Shown: positions 26,664-35,312 of the stretch, piece by piece
How positions within the stretch are numbered: position 1 is the first letter of the stretch
Layout of the letters: every line of letters begins with the position of its first letter
DNA from: Streptomyces venezuelae ATCC 10712
GTDB taxonomy: Bacteria > Actinomycetota > Actinomycetes > Streptomycetales > Streptomycetaceae
Length of the DNA: 64,000 bases
Reading direction: 5' to 3'
Assembly: GCF_008639165.1 (NCBI RefSeq)
Contig: NZ_CP029197.1
Coordinates: 8,126,001-8,190,000, forward strand
Program-made: the position numbers and the translations under genes
The notes under the pieces: model-generated
Database searches by the model: none
What the model saw: the letters and a program-made list of their open reading frames with translations, nothing else
What the model was told of the DNA's origin: nothing

Positions 26664-27200
26664 TCAGTAGGAATGTCCGACGTGTGCGAGAGCCTGCTTG
26701 AGAAGCGCTCCGCGGCCGTCGGGCATGTCGTTCTGCACGGCGGGTGAGGCGGCCTCGGCCGGAGTGAACCAGACGAGGTCGAGCGCGTCCTGCCGCGGCC
26801 GGCAGTCACCGGTGACGGGGACGATGTATGCGAGGGACACGGCGTGTTGGCGAGGGTCGTGGTAGGGGGTGACGCCGGCCGTGGGGAAGTACTCGGCGAC
26901 GGTGAAGGGCTGGAGCGAAGGAGGCACACGAGGCAGCGCGACGGGCCCGAGGTCCTTCTCCAGGTGGCGGAGGAGCGCGTCGCGGACGCGCTCGTGGTGC
27001 ATGACCCGGCCGGATACGAGGGTGCGGCTGATGGTGCCGTCCGCGCCGATCCGCAGCAGCAGACCGATGCTGGTGACTTCCCCGCTGTCGTCGACGCGCA
27101 CGGGCACGGCTTCGACGTAGAGGATCGGCATCCTGGCTCTGGTCGTCTCGAGTTCGTCCTCGGTCAGCCAGCCGGGCGTGGTCTCAGTCGTGTCGGACAT
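26664..27200 (-). CDS. DUF4916 Nudix-like hydrolase
   Basis: A 178-aa protein of the actinobacterial DUF4916 group. The Nudix-box position is visible as SGRVMHHERVRDALLRHLEKDLG, but two of the metal-binding glutamates of the canonical REUXEE core are replaced (R-H-L-E-K-D), so hydrolysis may be weak, altered or absent. The segment ending PRVPPSLQPFTVAEYFPT and the late QDALDLVWFTPAEA strand are family-like. ATG 27200 gives MSDTTETT. No operon partner; the methyltransferase gene is divergent. Confidence 0.75.
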   Translation of the reverse strand: MSDTTETTPGWLTEDELETTRARMPILYVEAVPVRVDDSGEVTSIGLLLRIGADGTISRTLVSGRVMHHERVRDALLRHLEKDLGPVALPRVPPSLQPFTVAEYFPTAGVTPYHDPRQHAVSLAYIVPVTGDCRPRQDALDLVWFTPAEAASPAVQNDMPDGRGALLKQALAHVGHSY

Positions 27201-27355
27201 CGCTTGATCATACTTTCCGAGGCGTGTCGTGGCGGGGATTGCGCGCTTCCCGTCCGGGTGGCGCGGGGTGGTCACCGCGGGAGGCGTGCGCCCGGGCGGG
27301 GCCCGTCGCGCGTGCCCAGGTCCCGGCCGACGCCCTGGGCTGGGAAGATCGGGGG

Positions 27356-28123
27356 ATGGCACGGACATATGAGGAACTGATCGCGGAGGCCGAATCGGTC
27401 TCGGTGGAGGGCTGGGACTTCTCCTGGCTCGAAGGGAGGGCTACGGAGCAGCGCCCGTCGTGGGGCTACCAGCGGTTGATGGGTGAGCGCATGGCGCGTG
27501 CGTCGGCGGCCTTGGACGTCCAGACCGGTGGCGGAGAGGTGCTGGCCGGAGTGCCGGAGCTGCCCCGGCTGGTGGCGGCCACGGAGTCCTGGCCGCCGAA
27601 CGTCGCGAAGGCCACGCGGTTGCTGCATCCCCTGGGGGTGGTGGTCGTGGCGGACGAGGACGAGCCGCCGCTGCCGTTCGCGGACGAGGCGTTCGACCTG
27701 GTGGTCAGCCGGCACCCGGTGACGGTGTGGTGGGAGGAGATCGCCCGCGTCCTGAAGCCGGGCGGTACGTATCTGTCCCAGCAGGTCGGCCCGGCCAGCG
27801 TGTTCGAGCTCGTGGAGTTCTTCCTCGGCCCCCAGCCCGAGGAGATCCGCCGCAAGCGGCATCCGGACGACGCGCGCAGGGAGGCGGAAGCGGCGGGGCT
27901 GGAGGTCGTGGACGTACGGGCGGAGTCGTTGCGCACGGAGTTCCACGACGTGGGGGCGGTGGTCTACTTCCTGCGGAAGGTGATCTGGATGGTGCCGGGC
28001 TTCACGGTCGACGGGTACCGGGACCGGCTGCGGGACCTGCACGACCTGATCGGCCGTGAGGGCCCGTTCGTCGCCCACACCACACGGTTCCTGATCGAGG
28101 CGCGCAAGCCCGCCGCTTCCTGA
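27356..28123 (+). CDS. SAM-dependent methyltransferase, class I
   Basis: A 255-aa protein with a class I methyltransferase core: VLAGVPELPRLVAATESWPPNV in the motif I region, LPFADEAFDLVVSRHPVTVWWEEIARVLKPGGTYLSQQVG as the Methyltransf_11 motif II/III region. The glycine-rich SAM loop is only moderately conserved. ATG 27356 has a GGGGG tract directly before it. Convergent with the P450 gene. Substrate unknown. Confidence 0.82.
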   Translation: MARTYEELIAEAESVSVEGWDFSWLEGRATEQRPSWGYQRLMGERMARASAALDVQTGGGEVLAGVPELPRLVAATESWPPNVAKATRLLHPLGVVVVADEDEPPLPFADEAFDLVVSRHPVTVWWEEIARVLKPGGTYLSQQVGPASVFELVEFFLGPQPEEIRRKRHPDDARREAEAAGLEVVDVRAESLRTEFHDVGAVVYFLRKVIWMVPGFTVDGYRDRLRDLHDLIGREGPFVAHTTRFLIEARKPAAS

Positions 28124-28167
28124 CCGGCGGCTCATTCCGCCCCCCGTCCGCCCCCACGTGGTGCTCC

Positions 28168-28183
28168 ACCGCCTTCCGGCGGT
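28168..28183. terminator. Small hairpin between convergent methyltransferase and P450 genes
   Basis: ACCGCC-TTCC-GGCGGT forms a 6-bp stem with a four-base loop, touching the last base of the P450 stop codon. Short and without a T-tract, so termination is only plausible. Confidence 0.4.
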
Positions 28184-29373
28184 CATACGTCCCAGGTGAC
28201 GGGAAGGCTCTTCACCCCGTAGATGTCCGCGGTCTCGGGCCGCAGGGCGACCTCCTCGGCGGGGACGGCGAGGCGCAGCGTGGGGAAGCGGTCGAGCAGC
28301 GCGGCGATCGCGATCCGCATCTCGACGCGGGCGAGTTGCTGACCCAGGCACAGGTGGATGCCGTGGCCGAAGGCCAGGTGCCCGCCCTGCTTCCGGTGCA
28401 CGTCGAGCACGTGGGGGTCGTCGAAGCGCTCGGGGTCGCGGTTGGCCGTGCTGTACGACAGGACGACGGTCGTGCCCGCCTCGACGGTGTGGCCGCCGAC
28501 CTCGACGTCGACGAGCGCGGTCCGCATGAACGTCTTCGCGACGCTGAGGTACCGCAGCAGCTCTTCGACGGCCTGGTCGATGAGGCCGGGGTCGGCCTGC
28601 AGCGCGGCCAGTTGGGCCGGGTGCTGCAGAAGGGCGAAGGTACCGAGGGAGAGCATGTTCGCGGTCGTGTCGAAGCCGGCCGCGAGCAGGATCAGGCTGA
28701 TGCCCTGCAGTTCCTCGTCGGTGAGGTCGCTGTCGGTCAGTTCGCTCAGCACGTCGTCGGTGGGTTTCGCGCGCTTGGCGGCCACCAGCTCGGCGAGGTA
28801 GGTCTGGGTGGCGGTGTACGCCGCGATGAGGTCCTCGTCGCTCGTCTCGCCGCTCATGAACGTGTCGATCTGCTCCTGGAACGAGGCACGGTCCTCGTAC
28901 GGAACGCCCAGCAGCTCGCAGATGACGATGGTGGGGATCGGCTTGGCGAACGCGGCCACGAGGTCCGCCGACGGCCCGGCCTCCTCCATGGCGTCCAGGC
29001 ATTCCGTGGTGATCTGCTCGATGCGTTCGGTGAGCAGTCGCATGCGCCGCACGGTGAACTTGCCGACGAGCGGCTTCCGGTAGCGCGAATGCTGGGGCTC
29101 GTCCATGAGGAGGAACTCGCCCGGAGGGGCGGGCGGGAGCTCGAAGTCGACGACGTTCAGGAGGTCCTTGCGCGAGCTGAACCGGGGATCGGCCAGTACG
29201 GATCGGACGAGGTCGTAACCGGTGATCAGATAGCCGGGCTTGCCGCCGGGATGGGTGCACCGGCTGATGCCACCGTGTTGGCGTGCGTCGATCAGTTCCG
29301 CCGGCGGGTCGAAGGGGCACCCGGTCTGACGCTCGGTCGGCAGCGTGGTGACGGTGTGGAGGGACTCGCTCAT
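28183..29373 (-). CDS. Cytochrome P450
   Basis: A 396-aa soluble bacterial P450. The heme loop is FGHGIHLCLGQQLARVE with thiolate Cys342; the I-helix oxygen-activation motif is AAGFDTTANML; the K-helix ExxR is in EELLR. It resembles the Streptomyces CYP105/CYP107 type but cannot be assigned a family or substrate. ATG 29373 (MSESLH) is preferred over ATG 29379 because GAGGA lies six bases upstream of it. No ferredoxin or reductase gene adjoins, so electrons must come from elsewhere. A clear promoter with an operator-like sequence lies upstream. Confidence 0.93.
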   Translation of the reverse strand: MSESLHTVTTLPTERQTGCPFDPPAELIDARQHGGISRCTHPGGKPGYLITGYDLVRSVLADPRFSSRKDLLNVVDFELPPAPPGEFLLMDEPQHSRYRKPLVGKFTVRRMRLLTERIEQITTECLDAMEEAGPSADLVAAFAKPIPTIVICELLGVPYEDRASFQEQIDTFMSGETSDEDLIAAYTATQTYLAELVAAKRAKPTDDVLSELTDSDLTDEELQGISLILLAAGFDTTANMLSLGTFALLQHPAQLAALQADPGLIDQAVEELLRYLSVAKTFMRTALVDVEVGGHTVEAGTTVVLSYSTANRDPERFDDPHVLDVHRKQGGHLAFGHGIHLCLGQQLARVEMRIAIAALLDRFPTLRLAVPAEEVALRPETADIYGVKSLPVTWDV

Positions 29374-29420
29374 GGCCATTCCTCGGTCTCGTGGAGGTGG
29401 CGTCGTTTGACGCGTCACGA

Positions 29421-29449
29421 AAGCTACGTTGCGTTCACGATTCCGTCAA
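29421..29449 (-). promoter_or_regulatory. P450 promoter with an operator half-site in the spacer
   Basis: Leftward -35 TTGACG (29444-29449), 17-base spacer, -10 TAGCTT (29421-29426), about 48 bases before the P450 start. The spacer contains TGAACGCAACG, whose exact inverted copy lies at 29509-29519. A repressor bound in the spacer would block the promoter. Confidence 0.6.
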
Positions 29450-29519
29450 TCGCCTTCGTGGCCTTCTTGCTGGTAGATGACGAGTAATTGAAGCAATGAC
29501 GCTGGAGCTGAACGCAACG
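29427..29519. repeat. Perfect 11-bp inverted repeat pair flanking the P450 promoter region
   Basis: CGTTGCGTTCA at 29427-29437 and TGAACGCAACG at 29509-29519 are exact reverse complements, 71 bp apart. A further palindrome CATTGCAATG lies just beyond. No regulator gene adjoins, so the binding protein would act in trans. Confidence 0.7.
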
Positions 29520-29598
29520 GCGCATTGCAATGGATGGAGTCGAAGGCAATGCCGTGGGGCTCGTCGACGGGATCGCCCGGGAGCGGGCGGGACGTGGT

Positions 29599-30816
29599 TC
29601 AGGCGCTGAGGATGACGAGGGCGGCGATCGCGGGACCGAAGGCGCCGCCCAGCTGGTAGCCGAGGTTGAACAGGCCGATCGCCGTGGGGCGCAGAGTGTC
29701 AGGCGCCGCCTGGCTCGCGTACACCGCGAGGGTGGCCTGGCCGGCGCTGGTGGCGAAGACCGCGAGCGTCGCGGCGAGCAGGAGCAGCGGAGGCCAAGGA
29801 GCGAACGCCGCGGTGAGCGGGGCGAGTACGCCGGCGGCCAGCACGATCGTCAGGAGCCGGGGACGGCTCAGCCGCGCGGAGACCGCGGCGAGGGCCATGG
29901 AGAGCGTCGAGCCGACGAGGAGGGCGATCATCTGGCCGGTGCCGATCGTGGAGGTCGTCCAGCCGGTGCGGTGGTGGAGCAGCTGCGGGACGGTGAACAG
30001 CAGCGTGAAGTACGAGGTCGCGACGGTGCAGGCGAGCAGCGTGGAGAGGACGAACGTCCTGGTCCGCAGCAGGGAGGCCGGGACGAAACCGTCGGGCCGG
30101 GTGCGGAGGTGCAGGGCCAGGAACGCCGCTGCCGCGAGGGAGGCGATGACGGCCGGCAGCGGGTAGCGGGGGATGAGGACCAGCGCGGTGGCGAGGATGA
30201 CGAGGAGCGCGGCGCCACGGCCGTCGAACGGAGTGGTGTCCCGGGGCGCGGACAGGTCGGCGCGGCGCGTGATCGCGGGTACGGCGAGGAGGGCGACGGC
30301 ACCGACGGCGAGGGAGAGGCGCCAGGAAGCCGCGCCGGCGATCGTGGAGCCGAGGAGGGGTCCGACCGCGCCGAGGATTCCGAAGCCCGCGGTGATCACG
30401 CCCATCCGGCGGACCGATCCGGCGAGGCTCATGGCCACGGTGATCAGCCCGGCGCCGCCTATCGCCTGGGCGGCGCGGCCTGCCAGGGCCAGCGGCAGCC
30501 AGGGCGCGAGGGCGACGACCGCGGTGCCGGCGGTGATCAGGGCCGCGCCCAGGCGGAGCGTGGGGCGCAGTCCGCGACGGCGCAGCAGCGCCGCCATGAG
30601 GGGGGTGCCGACGGCGACGGCCCAGGCGAAGACGGTAACGAGCCAGGTCGCCGTAGCGGTCTGGACGTCGAAGGAACCGGCCATGGAAGGGAGGATGAGA
30701 ACGGGGCTGTTGGCGCTGGCGGCCAGGGGAGTGGCGAGCAGAGCCAGCCAGAGGGCGGGGACGGGGCGCGGCGCCTGGGCCGGCGGGGCGGGACGGGAAC
30801 GTTCGAGCAGGGACAC
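29599..30816 (-). CDS. MFS transporter, drug-efflux type
   Basis: A 405-aa major facilitator with about 12 hydrophobic segments. The helix 2-3 loop reads MAALLRRRGLRPTLRLGA, and ILPSMAGSFDVQTATATWLVTVFAWAVAVGTPL opens the chain as in DHA1-type sugar/drug exporters (AraJ/CmlR-like). GTG 30816 is preceded by GGAG seven bases upstream. It is divergent from a MarR regulator gene, the classical arrangement for a repressed efflux pump. Confidence 0.85.
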   Translation of the reverse strand: MSLLERSRPAPPAQAPRPVPALWLALLATPLAASANSPVLILPSMAGSFDVQTATATWLVTVFAWAVAVGTPLMAALLRRRGLRPTLRLGAALITAGTAVVALAPWLPLALAGRAAQAIGGAGLITVAMSLAGSVRRMGVITAGFGILGAVGPLLGSTIAGAASWRLSLAVGAVALLAVPAITRRADLSAPRDTTPFDGRGAALLVILATALVLIPRYPLPAVIASLAAAAFLALHLRTRPDGFVPASLLRTRTFVLSTLLACTVATSYFTLLFTVPQLLHHRTGWTTSTIGTGQMIALLVGSTLSMALAAVSARLSRPRLLTIVLAAGVLAPLTAAFAPWPPLLLLAATLAVFATSAGQATLAVYASQAAPDTLRPTAIGLFNLGYQLGGAFGPAIAALVILSA

Positions 30817-30970
30817 GTCTGACTCCGAGGTTGGGGCGAGGGTGATCGGGTGGGGACGGGGCGTACGGGGGCGCGTGCGGTACGAGGACGGGGGCCGGGC
30901 GGGTACGGGGGCGACGGGGCGCGCGAGGGAGCGGGGCCGTCAGCCAGAGGAAGCGCTTCAGGCGGAGGTG

Positions 30971-30983
30971 ACGACCTCGTCGT
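30971..30983. promoter_or_regulatory. Palindrome in MFS-MarR intergenic region
   Basis: ACGAC-CTC-GTCGT is a perfect 13-bp dyad in the 209-bp region between the divergent MFS and MarR genes, 42 bases before the chosen MarR start. MarR proteins often bind such dyads at their own promoters. The link is positional only. Confidence 0.35.
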
Positions 30984-31025
30984 AAGCGAGACGAGCGCCC
31001 CGACATCGCGCAGGACCTGTGGCCC

Positions 31026-31592
31026 GTGGAGCTCTGCGGCCGGATCCAGCGCCTGGCCCGAGTGATCGACAAATCCGTGAAGGCCTCGGCCGCCGCGCAC
31101 GGCGTGGAGCACGGAGAGTTCGACGTCCTCACCACGCTCCAGCGCTCCGGCCCGCCCTACGCGCTCACGGCCGGAGCCTTCCTGAAGGCGTCGATGGTGA
31201 CCTCGGGCGCGATCACCAACCGCATCGACCGGATGGAGGCCAAGGGCCTGGTGGAGCGCGTACGGGACACCGCGGACCGGCGCACCATCAAGATCCGCCT
31301 CACCGATCACGGCCACGAAGTCACCTGCGCGGCCTTCGCCGACCACCTGGCCAACTACGCACGACTCCTCGCCGACGTGGACCGCGACCTGGTCGCGCAG
31401 ACCGCGGCCGGTCTGCGACAGATCTTGGAAACCCTCGGCGACACGGGCATCGGAGTAACAGCAGCACGGATCGGGCCCCGCGGGCCGGCCCCGGCCGCGC
31501 CACCGGGGCCACGGAACGATCCGCCGCGCGAACCGAACTACGCGCCGGGCGAAAGGAGACGCGCCCCGCCCGCGCTCACCCCACACTCGTGA
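31026..31592 (+). CDS. MarR-family transcriptional regulator
   Basis: A 188-aa winged-helix regulator: dimer helix VELCGRIQRLARVIDKSVKAS, recognition part LKASMVTSGAITNRIDRMEAKGLVERVRDTADRRTIKIRLTDHG, including the wing with the conserved DRR. The start is uncertain: GTG 31026 is the first canonical in-frame start, yet the open frame back to 30972 reads like a natural MarR N-terminus (RPDIAQDLWP) with only a CTG at 31017 as a possible start. The last ~40 residues are Pro/Arg-rich. It probably represses the divergent MFS gene. Confidence 0.85.
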   Translation: MELCGRIQRLARVIDKSVKASAAAHGVEHGEFDVLTTLQRSGPPYALTAGAFLKASMVTSGAITNRIDRMEAKGLVERVRDTADRRTIKIRLTDHGHEVTCAAFADHLANYARLLADVDRDLVAQTAAGLRQILETLGDTGIGVTAARIGPRGPAPAAPPGPRNDPPREPNYAPGERRRAPPALTPHS

Positions 31593-31594
31593 CC

Positions 31595-32350
31595 ATGCTG
31601 AGCCGAGTAGCCGTCCTGTCCGACATCCACGGAGTCCTGCCGGCCCTGGAGGCAGTACTCGCCGAACCCGACCTCGTCAGCGCCGATCGCATCGTGCTCA
31701 CCGGCGACATCACCGCCGGCCCGCAGCCCACCCAGGTCCTCGACCTGCTGACCGGCCTCGGAGACCGCGTCAGCTGGATCGGCGGCAACGCGGACCGCGA
31801 ACTCGTCGAATACCGGCGGGGCCTCCGCGACACGATCCCGGATCCGATCGCCCCCTGGGCGGCCGAACAGTTACGCGAGGACCACATCGACCTTCTCGCC
31901 TCACTGCCGCGATCGCTCCGTCTCCCCGTGGACCGCCTGGGGAAAGTGCTGTTCTGCCACGCCACACCGCGCGACGACGAGGAGGTCGTCCTGGTCGACT
32001 CCCGCCTCGACCGCTGGGAGGAGGTCTTCGAGGGACTCGACACCGACGTCCGGACCGTGGTCTGCGGACACACCCACATGCCGTTCGTCCGCCTCGTCCA
32101 CGGCCGACTAGTCGTCAACCCCGGCAGCGTCGGAATGCCGTACGGCCGACCGGGAGCACACTGGGCCCTCCTGGGCCCGGGCGTAGAACTCCGCACCACC
32201 CATTTCGACCCCCAAGCCGCAGCCACCCGCCTCTCCCGGGACTCGTCCTACCCCGACATAGCGGCATGGTCCGACCACTTCCTCCACGCCCGCACAACCG
32301 ACGCCGAAGCCCTGAAAACCTTCGCCCCCCGGGACGGACGTGACTGCTAA
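31595..32350 (+). CDS. Metallophosphoesterase (YfcE/MJ0936-like)
   Basis: A 251-aa calcineurin-like phosphoesterase. Metal motifs in order: DIHG (residues ~10-13), GDITAGPQ, GNADRE, H in CHATPRDD, and GHTHMPFVR with NPGSVGMPYGRPGAHWALL at the end, all as in the bacterial MJ0936/YfcE group. The substrate is a phosphodiester or phosphomonoester, unspecified. ATG 31595 lies two bases after the MarR stop; GTG 31589 overlapping that stop is an alternative, so the pair is probably co-transcribed. Confidence 0.88.
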   Translation: MLSRVAVLSDIHGVLPALEAVLAEPDLVSADRIVLTGDITAGPQPTQVLDLLTGLGDRVSWIGGNADRELVEYRRGLRDTIPDPIAPWAAEQLREDHIDLLASLPRSLRLPVDRLGKVLFCHATPRDDEEVVLVDSRLDRWEEVFEGLDTDVRTVVCGHTHMPFVRLVHGRLVVNPGSVGMPYGRPGAHWALLGPGVELRTTHFDPQAAATRLSRDSSYPDIAAWSDHFLHARTTDAEALKTFAPRDGRDC

Positions 32351-32435
32351 GACGTCATCTCAATTGGTGCGTGAAAGTGGGGATCAGGCTTGCCGTGGTG
32401 GGCACTTGACCTACAGGTTGCGCCATACTCCACGA

Positions 32436-32753
32436 ATGACTACACCGATAGGCCCCGTGGTCCTCTTCGATGACGACTACTACATGTACGTCCTCCAGGA
32501 CCACGCGTCCGCGGAGGCATGGTGGGAAATGCCCGACGAGTACGCCTGTGGGTTCGACGCTCTTGCCAGACCATTGCGCATGACGGGTGAGCCGCATCAG
32601 GTCACCCTTGAGCTCCGTGGTGATGAACCGGCCGAGGCAGACCTGCGCCGTCTCGTCGCCGACCACTACCAGCGGTTCCTGCAAGGGCAGACACCGCCCC
32701 GAGCGTCCGACCTTTCAGAATTCATTGCGGGACTTCCTGTCGAGGGCTCGTAA
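32436..32753 (+). CDS. Hypothetical acidic small protein
   Basis: A 105-aa acidic, soluble protein not recognised. It begins with a beta-rich stretch VVLFDDDYYMYVLQDH, continues with WWEMPDEYACGFDALARPLRMTG and ends with a helical DEPAEADLRRLVADHYQRFLQ. Size and acidity resemble many small accessory or immunity-like proteins of Streptomyces, but no toxin gene adjoins it. It borders the transposase-scarred region. Confidence 0.55.
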   Translation: MTTPIGPVVLFDDDYYMYVLQDHASAEAWWEMPDEYACGFDALARPLRMTGEPHQVTLELRGDEPAEADLRRLVADHYQRFLQGQTPPRASDLSEFIAGLPVEGS

Positions 32754-32754
32754 C

Positions 32755-32901
32755 GCGACTCTGTTCGTCGGATGGCACGCCAGCGAATCAGCGATGGGCA
32801 GTGGTCCCAGATGGTCCGAACGATGCGGCGGGAAGCTGCTGCCACGTGCACCCGTAGGTCGCCACGAACACGATCGCAGCGAGCACCTCGCGGTCACCAT
32901 G
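32755..32901 (-). pseudogene. Fragment of an IS5-type transposase
   Basis: Leftward sequence encodes GDREVLAAIVFVATYGCTWQQLPA and, after a frame change, RWRAIRRTES. This fits the N-terminal helix-turn-helix part of IS5-family transposases (typically DRAVLAAIVYV-TGC-WRQLP-FG...HRRF-W). The frame is broken and the DDE catalytic part is missing, so it is a dead remnant. Confidence 0.65.
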
Positions 32902-33330
32902 TCGACGCCGGCCACCGCCCTGCGGCCGCGAAGGAACCTCTGGCACTACCTGCTGGAACAAGGGATTCGTCTGATCGGCCGGATTCCGTCGGAGCTCTTG
33001 GCGGAGACGGAGGGCGACATTGCTCCCGGAGAAGTCCGGCACCACTGTTAGGCCGCTAGATTCAGTCTGGCCGGCCGTTTCGGCTCATCACATCGACAAG
33101 ATGAGGATGTCTACGACGTCGTTGGCCGTGGCACACCTGATTGAGCCATGACCTAGTGAAAGGCGGCGAGTTGCCGCTCACAGCTCGTAGGCGAGAAGCG
33201 TCGCTGCTGCCCGCGCATATATTGGCCGGGATGGATGAAGTCGAGGCGAGTGGCCAGGCGTGGAGGGACGAGGCGTCAGCAGCGTCAAGGAGGTTGAGCA
33301 CTAGCCTTCGCATCATCTGATCGTGGGTTG
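32902..33330. other. Gene-free decayed stretch between two transposase remnants
   Basis: No supported reading frame was found. The base composition is less GC-biased than in the neighbouring genes. The sequence just before 33331 (CTAGCCTTCGCATCAT) may be the left end of the following insertion-sequence remnant, but no matching right end was seen. Confidence 0.4.
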
Positions 33331-33594
33331 ATGCTGTCGTTGACTGATGTCCCGTGGGCGAGGATCGAGCCGTTGCTGCCGGACCGGGCTCCGAAGCGGG
33401 TTGGACGGTGGCGTGGTCACCGGCAGGTGATCGACGCGATCGTGTTCAAGTACCACACCAGAACGCCGTGGATGGACCGGCCCGAGTACTTTTGCTCGTG
33501 GAAAGGCGCTCACGACGGCCTGCGGAAGTGGGCGGCTGAGGCACCTGGTATTGATCAGAAGCGGTTCGGGTTCCGGGTCGCTGTAGGGGTGTGA
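33331..33594 (+). pseudogene. Truncated IS5-type transposase, N-terminal part
   Basis: About 87 codons reading LTDVPWARIEPLLPDRAPKRVGRW, then RQVIDAIVFKYHTRTPWMDRPEYF and WKGAHDGLRKWAAE. This is the DUF4096-type N-terminal domain of IS5-family transposases (LTDAEWARIEPLLP...). The frame stops soon after, before any DDE catalytic residue. A different insertion sequence from the fragment at 32755, judging by its opposite strand and sequence. Confidence 0.8.
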
Positions 33595-33780
33595 GCGATC
33601 TGGTGGGGGACGCGCGGCATCTCTGGCCGTCGGCCCAGGAGGCCCTGCGGCTGGTGGCACCGGCGCGGATCCGCCGGTCAGCCGGGAGATCGTCCTGAAC
33701 TTCGTCTCGGATGCGATGCTGGGCCTGCCGAAGTCGTCCCGGCCGCCGTCCGCGCCGGCAGCCGGGAGGATTCGTGCCGT

Positions 33781-34656
33781 TTAGGTATCGCGCCACCATC
33801 GGGGGCTGTCCAGGTGGTAGTGGACTCGCTCGCGGTCATCGACGGCGGTATCGGGCAGTGCGGCGACGTCGTCGATCCACTGCCGAGTCTTGGCCTCGAA
33901 GTCTTCGTGGCCGATCTCGTGGTGGGCGGCGACGTACCGGAGGGCCGGGGGCTTGCCCCACCAATCCTTCTCCGACAAGGCGGCCCTTCGGAGGTAGATC
34001 TCGGCGCCGACCGCGTTGGAGTGGACGTACAGTTCCAGGTCCCGTGGGCGGTCCGCGGCGGTCGCGGCGAGATGGAACCCCTGTCGGCTGTAGAGGATCT
34101 GCCGCTCGGTGCGCGGAAGGTACTCGGGGTCGACCCACGCGCTGTGGCAGGTGTATCCGGCGGCGGCGAAGGCATCGAGGAGGGTCTCGTGCAGGGGCGT
34201 CGTCTCGATGCGGACCGTGTCGACGTCCGTGCGGTCCGCGATGCCGTCGGCATCAACCTCCGTGTACAGACCGATCCGCATCCCGGCCAGCGGCAACCCG
34301 CGCACCTCGGAGACCGGGGTCTCCCACTTCAGCCGGTACCGGAGCGGCACCCGGCGTTCCTCGCCCTTCGGGATGGTGAAGAGGCTCGTCACCTCGAAGT
34401 GGGCGAGGGTGACGCCGGTGTCCGTGTTGCCGTCCGGCGTCGTGCTCTTGGTGACGGCGGCGGGGGCCACGTCGGCGACCAGGCGCGCGTTGACCGTCCG
34501 GATCCGCACGTCCCGGTCGAGCGCGCGCAGTACCACCTCGCCGCGCAGGATCTCCCCGGGGCGCACCGGTTCGTCCGGGAGGAGTGTGTCGGCTTCCAGC
34601 GGTATGCCGTCTGTCTTGCGGCCGCTTCCACTGCCGAGCAGTCGTTTGAACACCAT
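33781..34656 (-). CDS. Spo0M-like sporulation protein (arrestin-like fold)
   Basis: A 291-aa protein of the Spo0M family: MVFKRLLGSGSGRKTDGIPLEADTLLP, PGEILRGEVVLRALDRDVRIR, VTSLFTIPKGEERRVPLRYRLKWETPVSEV and GMRIGLYTEVDADGIADRTDVD follow the usual two-lobed arrestin-like N-terminal part. The C-terminus (ALRYVAAHHEIGHEDFEAKTRQWI) matches actinobacterial members. Spo0M affects sporulation control in Bacillus; the mechanism is unclear. ATG 34656 is chosen over GTG 34665 by match to the family start. It is intact although flanked by transposase remnants and decayed DNA. Confidence 0.85.
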   Translation of the reverse strand: MVFKRLLGSGSGRKTDGIPLEADTLLPDEPVRPGEILRGEVVLRALDRDVRIRTVNARLVADVAPAAVTKSTTPDGNTDTGVTLAHFEVTSLFTIPKGEERRVPLRYRLKWETPVSEVRGLPLAGMRIGLYTEVDADGIADRTDVDTVRIETTPLHETLLDAFAAAGYTCHSAWVDPEYLPRTERQILYSRQGFHLAATAADRPRDLELYVHSNAVGAEIYLRRAALSEKDWWGKPPALRYVAAHHEIGHEDFEAKTRQWIDDVAALPDTAVDDRERVHYHLDSPRWWRDT

Positions 34657-35312
34657 GATCCGCACAGTAGCCGCAGCCAGGCCGTCAGGAGCTTGTCGGC
34701 GGACGGCTCCGGGGATCCTTTATGCCGCATTACCAGCGTAAGCGCCTCTTCTCGCCCGTCCTCCTCGGCGCCCTGCCCAGGTGAAGGCCCGAGGCCGCGC
34801 CTATTGATCAGAAATTCGGGTGGCTGTCCCCCAGTGCTCCGACCAGGCAGCGAACCGCACCGGCACGTCGGCTCGGGTCCAGCGGTGACCTCGTGCTCGT
34901 CCAGGCTGGCGAACCCGGGCCGGCCTGAACGTCTCCTTGACTGGCCCGCGCCCTCCGGCGACGCACCAGCTCGGACAGCGGTACTCGACGAGCTGAGAGC
35001 AGCGGCAGAAGGCGAGTTCGCCGGGCATGGGTTGTAGCGGGCAGCAAACACCGTGGCCGGAGCGACCGTCAGGGTCGTTGGCGACCTGTGTCCAGGCGTA
35101 GTGCCGCTGGACCTTGACGCCCCGCTCCGACCGGCAGCCGACGTCCGGCCCGTTTCGGGAACCGGCTCGGACGGGGTCTTCGCCTGGAACTTCCCGTATG
35201 CGTGATGACGGGGTCTGGCGCTCGCTCGACCATACGGGCGGCGACGATGCGGCCGCTGAGACGGCAGGCGTACGGTGAGGCCAGACCGTTCGGCTTTGTA
35301 GGGGAATGCCTC
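34657..35312. other. Gene-free decayed stretch
   Basis: No convincing CDS in 656 bp. Short minus-strand frames read like a degraded protein containing cysteine pairs (AFCRCSQLVEYRCPSW), but they are interrupted. The string TATTGATCAGAA near 34803 also occurs near 33549 at the end of the truncated transposase, perhaps marking the same lost element. The aldo/keto reductase promoter should lie near the right end but was not recognised. Confidence 0.4.
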
